NCBI RefSeq assembly: GCF_008386495.1
Contig: NZ_VTHJ01000052.1
Location: forward strand, 37,639-72,085
Source: Streptomyces tailanensis
GTDB lineage: Bacteria; Actinomycetota; Actinomycetes; Streptomycetales; Streptomycetaceae
DNA: 34,447 nt
Direction: 5' to 3'
Every line of letters begins with the position of its first letter. The stretch's first letter is position 1. Shown one piece after another: positions 14,430 to 21,383 of the stretch. The notes under the pieces were generated by a model. It saw only the letters and a list, made by a program, of their open reading frames with translations. It was not told the DNA's origin and did no database searches. Position numbers and translations under genes: made by a program.

Positions 14430-17044
14430 CGCAGTACGTGAGCAAGGCCGTCGGCATCGACCTGGGGACCACCAACAGCGCGGTGGCGGTGATGAATCCG
14501 AGCGACACCGACATCGTGATCCACCAGGACGGTATGAACGCCCGTACGACGCCGAGCTGTGTGTGGCGCAACCCGCGCAGCGGCGAACTGGTCGTCGGCC
14601 GCAAGGCGTTCGCCCGGGTCGGCAGCGAGCCGCAGCCGATCACCTCCGTCAAGCGCCTGATGGGATCACCCACGACGGTGAAGCTGGGCGACGAGCAGCG
14701 CACCCCTGTCGACGTCTCCGCCGAGATCCTGCGGGAGATGAAGCGGCAGATCGAGCAGGACGTGACGGGGTTCGACACGCAGGACGTGAGCTGGGTGGTC
14801 GACCGCGCCGTCGTCACCGTCCCCGCGTACTTCGACCAGCCGCAGATCGACGCCACCCGCAAGGCGGCTCAGAGCGCCGGGCTGCGGGTGGTGGACCTGC
14901 TGCACGAGCCGACGGCCGCCGCGAGCTACTACTGCTGGCGCACCGGCACCCGGGACGGCACGTTCCTCGTCTACGACCTCGGGGGCGGCACCTTCGACGT
15001 GAGCGTGGTGCGCTGCAAGGCCGGCGACTTCAAGGTCCTCGGCATCAGCGGCAACACCATGCTCGGCGGCGACGACATCGACACCGCCCTCGCCCGCCAC
15101 CTCCAGCAGCTGCTCATCGACGACGACTGGGCGATGGGCCTGGACCTGGAGAACGACGCGGAGGACCGGCTGCGCTTCCGGCAGCTGAAGTCGCTCGCGG
15201 AGTCCGTGAAGAAGGGCCTGTCGGACCGCACGGAGACCGTGGTCCGCGACGCCGGAGGGCTCACCGACAAGGACGGGCAGCGGGTCGTCATCGACACGCT
15301 GATGGAGCGGACGGAGCTGGAGAGGATCGCCCGGCCGCTGCTGGAGCGCACCTTCCAGTACTGCGACGAGGCGCTCGACCAGGCGACCACTGAGGCCGGG
15401 ATCACCCTCGCCGACGTGGACCAGATCATCCTGGCCGGCGGCTCCACCCATCTGCCCCTGGTCCGGGAGATGGTGCGCGAGCGGCTCTGCTCGCCCGCCC
15501 CCGGCGCCGGTGGGCCGCGGGCCAGGTGTGCCGAGCCGGTGTACGAGCAGGTGGACACGGTCGTCGCGCTGGGCGCCGCCGTGCGGGCGTCGGCGGTGGG
15601 CGGCCTGGACATCCTGAACGAGGAGCGGACGGTCCGGGTGGGCTTCCGCGGCACGGTCGTCACGGCCACGGACCGCACGGTCGTCGGCGGTACGGTCGAG
15701 GCGCTCGACCCCGACCTCGATCTCACCGGCGGCTCGGTGCGGCTCAGCACCGAGGAGTACGAGGACGAGGCGCCGCTCAAGCCGGGCGGCAGCTTCGCGT
15801 TCACCCGCATTCCCGTCCAGCCGGACGCGCAGAGCCTGCTCACGGTTGAAGTGTTCGACGCGGACGGGGAGTTGCTGGCGACGGTCGGTCGCGCGGTCGT
15901 CCACGACCGTGACGCCGGGGCCAAGCCGGTCGGCAGCCCGGTCAACGCGGCCATCAACGCCAAGCCGATCCTGCTGGAGGTGTCCCGCGAGGGGCGTACG
16001 GAGCGCGAGCCGCTGATCCCCGCGCTACGGCCGCTGCCGTTCAAGGACCGCTACGACTTCAGCCATCCCGGTGACACCACCACCGTCGAGTTCCGGCTGT
16101 ACCAGCAGGCCCGGCAGATCCAGGTCATCAAGGTACCGGTGCCGCCCTCCACGCCCCGGGGCACCGTCATCGACCTCGATGTGGAGATGGACGTGCACTC
16201 GCTCATCACCGTGCGCGGCTCGATCGGCGACCATCCCTTCGAGGCGCTCGTCGAGGTGCCGCCGGAGGCCGAACTGCCCGACGAGCGGCAAGTAGCCGAG
16301 CTGAAGCGGCGCTTCGAGCAGGGCGTGGAGTTCCTGCCCGCGGGCGAGGCGGCCGTGAAGCAGGCCAAGATGGAGATGGCCCAGACCGCCTTCAACGACG
16401 CCCTGGCCCGGGGCGAGAAGGCGGTCGCGGGCCATGAGTTCGAAGAAATGCAGGCGATCGCCGAATCCGTCGGCAAGCACGAGACCGGGGATCTGCAGCC
16501 GCCTCGGGCGGACTTCGAGAAGCTCGTCCGCGACTGCGCCGAACTCAACCGTTACGTCGCCTCGTTCAGCGCCGAGACCGAGACCCCGCACGACGAACGG
16601 GAGATCGCCCAGGCCGTCGAGGTCCAGCGGGACCAGGGCGAGCGGGCGCTGAACGCCGGTGACCAGCGGTCGTACTCCGAGGTCATCACCCAACTCCAGC
16701 ACATCTTCGACCACTTGAGGACCCTGGCGTACCGGCACCACCAGAAGACCCAGCCGCTCGCCGAGACCGAGATGGCCGCGTCCCAGCTGCAGAACGCCCA
16801 GGACATGCTGCGCCAGGTCCGCACCCTGGTGCAGGCCTCACCCACCGCCACCCCCGAGCACCGCCACGAGGTGGAGAGCATCGGCCAGCGCCTCACCGGG
16901 CTCCAGGCGCTCCTCGCACAGGATCCCCGCCGGGTCCAGCAGGAGGCCGCGCAGGAACGCCAGCGCCTGATCCGCCTGAAGAACATCATCGCCGGTTCGC
17001 CCGACGACCCCGACGGCTCCGCCATCCCCGTGGTGAACCGATGA
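14426..17044 (+). CDS. Enlarged Hsp70 (DnaK-like) chaperone
   Basis: 872 residues against 610-640 for DnaK. The ATPase domain is well kept: GIDLGTTNS (10-18), VTVPAYFDQPQ, LHEPTAAA, VYDLGGGTFDVSV, ILAGGSTHLPLV and DTVVALGAAV. After it the family's interdomain linker and the start of the substrate domain are replaced: about 130 residues form an extra beta-rich segment (VRVGFRGTVVTATDRTVVGG onward). Only then comes a DnaK-like beta domain (PPSTPRGTVIDLDVEMDVHS matches the usual P-x-x-PRGVPQIEVTFDID), followed by a helical lid and a long coiled-coil end (QLQNAQDMLRQVRTLV). This is a specialised Hsp70, not the housekeeping copy. It overlaps the GrpE-like gene (ATGA) and the zinc/TPR gene (ATGA). 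No CIRCE or HAIR element is seen upstream. Confidence 0.93.
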   Translation: MTQYVSKAVGIDLGTTNSAVAVMNPSDTDIVIHQDGMNARTTPSCVWRNPRSGELVVGRKAFARVGSEPQPITSVKRLMGSPTTVKLGDEQRTPVDVSAEILREMKRQIEQDVTGFDTQDVSWVVDRAVVTVPAYFDQPQIDATRKAAQSAGLRVVDLLHEPTAAASYYCWRTGTRDGTFLVYDLGGGTFDVSVVRCKAGDFKVLGISGNTMLGGDDIDTALARHLQQLLIDDDWAMGLDLENDAEDRLRFRQLKSLAESVKKGLSDRTETVVRDAGGLTDKDGQRVVIDTLMERTELERIARPLLERTFQYCDEALDQATTEAGITLADVDQIILAGGSTHLPLVREMVRERLCSPAPGAGGPRARCAEPVYEQVDTVVALGAAVRASAVGGLDILNEERTVRVGFRGTVVTATDRTVVGGTVEALDPDLDLTGGSVRLSTEEYEDEAPLKPGGSFAFTRIPVQPDAQSLLTVEVFDADGELLATVGRAVVHDRDAGAKPVGSPVNAAINAKPILLEVSREGRTEREPLIPALRPLPFKDRYDFSHPGDTTTVEFRLYQQARQIQVIKVPVPPSTPRGTVIDLDVEMDVHSLITVRGSIGDHPFEALVEVPPEAELPDERQVAELKRRFEQGVEFLPAGEAAVKQAKMEMAQTAFNDALARGEKAVAGHEFEEMQAIAESVGKHETGDLQPPRADFEKLVRDCAELNRYVASFSAETETPHDEREIAQAVEVQRDQGERALNAGDQRSYSEVITQLQHIFDHLRTLAYRHHQKTQPLAETEMAASQLQNAQDMLRQVRTLVQASPTATPEHRHEVESIGQRLTGLQALLAQDPRRVQQEAAQERQRLIRLKNIIAGSPDDPDGSAIPVVNR

Positions 17045-17757
17045 CCGCCGCGACGCCGATCCGCTGCCCGGTGGTCCTGTGCCGCAGGGAGAACGCGTAC
17101 GGGACGGAACTCTGCGCGGGCTGCCGTACGCCACTGTCCGGCTACGCACGCCTGCACACGTATCCGGCACACCTGTTCAACCGTGGTCTCGCCCTGGCCC
17201 ACGAGGGCCGCCTCACCGCCGCCCGCGACTGCTTCGCCGCCGTAGTCCTCTGGTGCCCCACCGACACCGAGGCCCGCAACGCCCTGGCCCTCACCGCCCT
17301 CCACCTCGGCGACCCCCTGGAGGCTCACCGCCACTGGATGGAGTGCCTGGGCCGCAGGCCGGGGGACCCCAAGGCGACGCGGGGGTTGGCGCGGCTGAGG
17401 GAGCTGGCGAGGGTGGGTGGGCCGGGTGAGGGTGGTGACCCTGCTGGCGGGCCAGGTGAGCCTGGCGGCCCGGATGAGTCTGGCGGGCCGGGTGAGCCTG
17501 GCGGGTCGGGTGAATCCACCGAGGCTGCGGGGCCCGGCGAGCCGGATGCACCTGGTGTGCTGAAAGTGGCGGGAGCGCCCGAAGTACCAGGCGAGGCTGC
17601 CGAGTCCGACGAGCCGGGCGGGGCCGCCACGGCCGCCGAACCGAACAAGGCCGCCGAGCCGGACGAACCCGCCGAGCCCGCCGAGCCGGGTGGGCGGGGC
17701 GGCTCCGTCGAGTCCGGCGGGGCTGGGGTCAGCGGGAGGTTTCCCGGGAGCGGATGA
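17041..17757 (+). CDS. Zinc-finger/TPR protein with Gly-Pro-Glu repeat tail
   Basis: 238 residues in three parts. Residues 9-28 hold CPVVLC and CAGC, a likely four-Cys zinc knuckle. Residues 40-120 hold about two TPRs (LFNRGLALAHEGRLTAARDC, ALTALHLGDPLEAHRHWMEC). From about 128 to the end is an acidic low-complexity tail of GPGEPGG/PDESGG/PAEPGG units, encoded by imperfect 9- and 15-base repeats (about 17430-17720) that can expand or contract. It starts inside the Hsp70 stop (ATGA), so it is the last member of the Hsp70 operon. Its end overlaps the end of the CHAT gene by 29 bases, head to head. A role as Hsp70-bound adaptor is plausible, as TPR proteins often bind chaperone tails; this is inference. 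Confidence 0.72.
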   Translation: MTAATPIRCPVVLCRRENAYGTELCAGCRTPLSGYARLHTYPAHLFNRGLALAHEGRLTAARDCFAAVVLWCPTDTEARNALALTALHLGDPLEAHRHWMECLGRRPGDPKATRGLARLRELARVGGPGEGGDPAGGPGEPGGPDESGGPGEPGGSGESTEAAGPGEPDAPGVLKVAGAPEVPGEAAESDEPGGAATAAEPNKAAEPDEPAEPAEPGGRGGSVESGGAGVSGRFPGSG

Positions 17758-19741
17758 GTTGGTCGGGGTCCAGGCCGAGGTTCTGGATCAGTTCGCGGGC
17801 CGATGAGTGCTCGTCCTCCAGGAGGGCGAGCAGGATCGCGGTCTCGCCGACGCGGGCGGACGGGACGCTCGCGGCGGCGTTGTGCCGGCGGGCCTGGTCC
17901 AGTACGTCGTGGACGCGGGGGGAGAGGTCGCGGCGGTGGGGTGTGAGCATCTCGGAGAGCTTCCGGAAGGCGCGCTCACCGGCGCTCCCCTGCTCGTACA
18001 TGCCCCGGCGCAGCGCCTCGCTGCCCATCGCGCCGAACGCGAGCAGCAGCGTGTAGGTGCCGATGACCTCTCCGTGCTTCTGGGCCAGCAGATTCGCGAA
18101 CCGCATCACGCCCACGGCGTCGCGGCTCAGGTCGCCCATCGGCAGCAGTCCGTCGCCGTTCAGCTCGGCGGTGTCGTGGACCGGGTCCCGGTCGTCCGGC
18201 AGCAGTCGGTCCAGTGGAACCCCGCTCATCTCCAGCAGTTGGGAGGAGACACCACCGCCCACGGCGACGAAGGCGACCGTGATGTCGGCCGTGGTGATGG
18301 TGCTCCGGCCGTCCTCGGCGGCACGGGTGGCCGCGTCCGCGAAGACACGGATGACCGTGTCGGACAGCACGCCGCCATCGTCCGTATCGAAGCCGGCGTC
18401 GGGATCGTCGCCGTCCGGCCCGACGCTGCGGTCGAGGACATAGTGGATCATCTGGTCGAGGGCCTGCATGGCGCTCGCCCCGATGCTGTCCTCGATCCGC
18501 TGCCGGATGCCGGCCTCGCCGAGCAGCCCTTGCAGCAGATCGATGGAGGCGACCCCGCCCCGGCCGGCGGCGGCCGCCCGTACCCGCCGCATCAGCTTCT
18601 GCGCGCCGGGGTCGAGAGCCATCGTGAGGTCGTCGTCGTCCTCGGGCGGTTCCGGCGGCTGGTGGATCCCCGTCGCCGCGTCCTTGGTGATGCCCGCGGC
18701 CGGGTCACCGTACAGGATGAAGGACGCCCAGGCGGCGTCCGGCCGTTCGCGGAGCGCGACACGGGCCGCCCGGACCGCGCCGCCGGCCGGCTCGCCCGCG
18801 AGCAGCCGCCCGTAGAACTCGGCCGCGAACAGCCAGGCCCCCTCGTCGGCCACGTCGGTGCGGGTACCGACGACGGTCTTCGCGCCCAGCGTCATGAACG
18901 ACATGCACATGTTGGCCACCAGCCCCTCCCCGGCGGAGGCGCAGCCGTTGATGAAGGTCACCGGAGGCGCGCCGCGCGAGTCGAGATTCTGCAGAGTGCC
19001 CGCGTGGAGGAGGTGGCGGTTGTGCATCATCAGCCCGCTCTTGTCGCCCCCGGTCGTCACATGGCCGCAGAAGTGGAAGAGGTCGTACGGCGTCTCCTCC
19101 GAGGCCAGTTCGGTGATGACGGCGAGCCGGGTGGCGTCCTCGCCCAGCAGCACCGTGCACGCGATACCACGGTCGCGCAGCCACGCCGCGACCTTGGCGA
19201 CCTCCTCACGGGCGGAGGGAAGGTCACCGATGGTGTCGCCCACGATGAGCGCGCGCCGGACCCGGCTGATGCCGCGCCCGCCGACGACGGGGCGCTTGCC
19301 CACGAGCTTGCGCCCGAGATCGTGCTTGAGGCCGAGGAAGTCCGTACCGTCGTGCAGCAGTTCCCAGGGGACCTCCTGCTCGTTCGTACGCACCAGGACG
19401 GGGCCGGTCGACGCGTGCAGCCGGGTGACGAGCTCGGCCACGTTGCCCTGGAGGCGCGGGAACAGATGCCCGTAGAGCAGCTTGCCCCACTTGGCCAGCT
19501 CCTTCGCCGGGGCGGAGCCCGGGACCGATGCGGCGGATTCCCCGGCGGCCGCTTCCGTCAGGGCGGCGTCGATCTGGGCACGGTAGTCCCTCACCAGTCC
19601 CGGGTCGACCTCGACCGTGTACTCCATTTCGAGCGGAGGGCTGTCGCCGACAGCGCTGCCGACACGTAGCTCGTACTCGTAGCGGGCGCTCATCCTGTCC
19701 TGCCCGGTGACCCGGACGTTCAGCGTGGCCGGCTCGCTCAT
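17729..19741 (-). CDS. CHAT-family cysteine protease fused to Clp-N-like repeats
   Basis: 670 residues. Residues about 85-360 are a CHAT (caspase-like) domain: VRTNEQEVPWELLHD is the family's PWELL element, FHFCGH carries the catalytic His227, and FINGCASA the catalytic Cys267; both are intact. The C-terminal ~300 residues hold several Clp-N/Clp-R-type helical repeats, best seen at PRVHDVLDQARRHNAAASVP followed by VGETAILLALLEDEHSSARE, with diverged copies near 385, 455 and 540. Clp-N repeats normally receive clients or adaptors for Hsp100 unfoldases, and the AAA+ gene of this cluster has them too. ATG 19741 overlaps the EACC1-like stop (ATGA), so these two are co-translated. Role: a protease held inactive until signalled, with suicide or regulatory cleavage as its likely output; inferred. 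Confidence 0.88.
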   Translation of the reverse strand: MSEPATLNVRVTGQDRMSARYEYELRVGSAVGDSPPLEMEYTVEVDPGLVRDYRAQIDAALTEAAAGESAASVPGSAPAKELAKWGKLLYGHLFPRLQGNVAELVTRLHASTGPVLVRTNEQEVPWELLHDGTDFLGLKHDLGRKLVGKRPVVGGRGISRVRRALIVGDTIGDLPSAREEVAKVAAWLRDRGIACTVLLGEDATRLAVITELASEETPYDLFHFCGHVTTGGDKSGLMMHNRHLLHAGTLQNLDSRGAPPVTFINGCASAGEGLVANMCMSFMTLGAKTVVGTRTDVADEGAWLFAAEFYGRLLAGEPAGGAVRAARVALRERPDAAWASFILYGDPAAGITKDAATGIHQPPEPPEDDDDLTMALDPGAQKLMRRVRAAAAGRGGVASIDLLQGLLGEAGIRQRIEDSIGASAMQALDQMIHYVLDRSVGPDGDDPDAGFDTDDGGVLSDTVIRVFADAATRAAEDGRSTITTADITVAFVAVGGGVSSQLLEMSGVPLDRLLPDDRDPVHDTAELNGDGLLPMGDLSRDAVGVMRFANLLAQKHGEVIGTYTLLLAFGAMGSEALRRGMYEQGSAGERAFRKLSEMLTPHRRDLSPRVHDVLDQARRHNAAASVPSARVGETAILLALLEDEHSSARELIQNLGLDPDQLIRSRETSR

Positions 19742-20187
19742 GACGGGCTGTGCCGCCGGATGAACGCCTCGACGAGCCGTTCCTCGGCGGCGGTGGAGGG
19801 CTGGACGATCTCCACCTTGTCGTCGCCCATGATGACCGTGATCGAGGTGACGCCCGCGGACCCGTCCGCCGTGCCCGTCCCGCCGCCCGTCCCACCGTCG
19901 TCCGTTCCAGCGCCCGACCCGGCGTTACGCGACGCCCCCGTCAGCCAGCCCCGGATCGTCTCGATGATCGCGACCAGGGTTCCGGCCGAGGTCACCACTA
20001 GGGTGGCCACCTCGACGACACCGCCCGACCGCCGTCCGGGCGCGGGCCGTGCCGCGTAGACCGGTTCGACCCGCGCGCCCCCGTCCTCGGCCAGCCTCCG
20101 CCCCAAGGCGGCCGGCGCATCCGCTCGTACATCCCCGTTGAGGACCAGTTCGCACGCGAACCCTCCGCCGGGCTTCCGCTCCACCAC
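19738..20187 (-). CDS. EACC1-like membrane-associated protein (effector-associated constant component)
   Basis: 149 residues: a short N-terminal globular part, a hydrophobic helix (GVVEVATLVVTSAGTLVAII, then ETIRGWL), a Gly/Thr/Asp-rich linker, and a C-terminal ITVIMGDDKVEIVQPS plus AAEERLVEAFIRRH. This matches my memory of EACC1, described by the Aravind group as the constant partner of variable effectors (CHAT, caspase, trypsin-like) in actinobacterial conflict systems. The start is decided by GGAGG six bases before GTG 20187; an in-frame upstream ATG at 20277 would add 30 basic residues without a ribosome binding site. The stop overlaps the CHAT start. It may sense or place the protease at the membrane; no enzyme motif is visible. 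Confidence 0.75.
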   Translation of the reverse strand: MVERKPGGGFACELVLNGDVRADAPAALGRRLAEDGGARVEPVYAARPAPGRRSGGVVEVATLVVTSAGTLVAIIETIRGWLTGASRNAGSGAGTDDGGTGGGTGTADGSAGVTSITVIMGDDKVEIVQPSTAAEERLVEAFIRRHSPS

Positions 20188-20301
20188 GTACGACCTCCAT
20201 CTTCTGCCGACAACCCTATGACGCGCCGACGCGGCAAGGAGGTTCTTCGACCACATGCGACCCAGTCGATACGGCACGCGGGCCCATGACTTGAGAGGGC
20301 G

Positions 20302-20613
20302 TCACATCGTTTCGAGGCTCGCGTAGAGGAGGGCCGTCAAGCTGGCGACGACCATGAAGTACGCGCCGCCGGCGGCGAGCAGCGCCTTGTCGGCGCCGAT
20401 CCGGGAACGCGCCACCGCATACGCGAGCATGGCGGCGCCCAGACCGACGACGACTCCGTACAGCGCGGCGAACCAGCCGATGCCGAGCGCCACGGCCGCG
20501 ACGGCGGCGACCAGCAGGGCGCGGTTCCTACCGACGTCGCGACGTACCAACGCGTACATCGCGCCCCCGCCGACGAGTCCGCCGATCAACGCGAATATGA
20601 GCAGCAAGTCCAT
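20302..20613 (-). CDS. Small three-helix membrane protein
   Basis: 103 residues with three predicted membrane helices: LLLIFALIGGLVGGGAMYAL, ALLVAAVAAVALGIGWFAAL (running on into GVVVGLGAAMLAYAVA) and ALLAAGGAYFMVVASLTALL. Short Arg-rich loops (VRRDVGRNR, VARSRIGADK) lie between them. No domain is recognised and the function is unknown. It lies 114 bases upstream of the EACC1-like gene on the same strand, so it could share its transcript, but the gap is larger than the overlaps seen inside the system. ATG 20613 has only a weak ribosome binding site. Confidence 0.65.
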   Translation of the reverse strand: MDLLLIFALIGGLVGGGAMYALVRRDVGRNRALLVAAVAAVALGIGWFAALYGVVVGLGAAMLAYAVARSRIGADKALLAAGGAYFMVVASLTALLYASLETM

Positions 20614-20685
20614 TGTCTGTCTCTGTTCCGATTTCCGTTCGGGCCGACCGGGCGTCCTCCAAGACGCCCGGCCGCCAGGGGCGGT

Positions 20686-21141
20686 TCAGCCGGCGACGTC
20701 GAACGTGGCGACGCGGGGTGCGAACGCCGTGCCGCCGTCCTTGGCCGTGGCGAGCGTCGAGACGTACCACGTGCCCTTGTCCATGTCGGCCGCGTCCTGC
20801 TTCGTGACCTTCAGCGAGTAGGTGCACCGGGACGTGTCGTCCGTGGTGCGCTCGCAGACGGCGCTGTCGACGTGCCGAAGGTCCGCCTCGGTCGGGTCGA
20901 GCTTCGAACTCGCGGGCCACACAAGGACCTTGGAGCCCTTGACGCCGGAGTCGTCGCTCACGTCCGCGGTGAAGGTGAGCGAGCCCGCGCCGCTGCCGGA
21001 CGGGGCGACGTAGCGGACCGAGGTGTTCTCGACCGTCGTCTCCGTCTTCGTGGTGGCCGAGGCGACGGCGAGACCACCGGCGGTGATTCCACCGAGGGCG
21101 AGAACACCGGCGAGCGACGACACGACAATGCGCTTGGACAT
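20686..21141 (-). CDS. Secreted protein, DUF5707-like
   Basis: 151 residues with a Sec signal peptide (basic MSKR, hydrophobic SSLAGVLALGGITAGGLA, cut probably near ASA). The mature part is a small beta-rich domain: RYVAPSGSGAGSLTFTADVS, DDSGVKGSKVLVWPASSKLD, TYSLKVT and GTWYVSTLATAKDGGT. It has two cysteines (in VCERTTDDTSRC) that could form a disulfide outside the cell. I recall the same sequence outline in streptomycete proteins annotated DUF5707, function unknown. ATG 21141 has GGGGGAA five to six bases ahead. It is divergent from the histidine kinase gene, so the 240-base spacer should hold both promoters. Confidence 0.8.
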   Translation of the reverse strand: MSKRIVVSSLAGVLALGGITAGGLAVASATTKTETTVENTSVRYVAPSGSGAGSLTFTADVSDDSGVKGSKVLVWPASSKLDPTEADLRHVDSAVCERTTDDTSRCTYSLKVTKQDAADMDKGTWYVSTLATAKDGGTAFAPRVATFDVAG

Positions 21142-21383
21142 GGGAATTCCCCCTGGAAGGAAAAGCGATGAGTGAGGTACCGAGGGCGATGAACGGGCAA
21201 GCCCCGCAAGGCAGTTGGCCGACCGCCTTCTCGATGTGATCGAGACTATGGCGCGACCCCCCGCCCGGTCCTCGGGCCGCAGGACGATTGCCGCGTCGAA
21301 CCGGAGATAGAGAAGCCCCCGTAAGGAGATACGCCTCCAGCCGGAGGGGGCGGCGTCCCCGCGGCCATAGCCTTGCCCAAGTC

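Noticed and set aside
14426..17044. Housekeeping dnaK-grpE-dnaJ operon
   Set aside because: The Hsp70 is 230 residues too long with a replaced linker, the J protein has no HPD or zinc fingers, gene order is J-GrpE-K, there is no hspR, and no CIRCE or HAIR site is seen upstream.
17807..19669. 620-codon open frame on the plus strand
   Set aside because: Antisense shadow of the CHAT gene, whose catalytic motifs are unmistakable.
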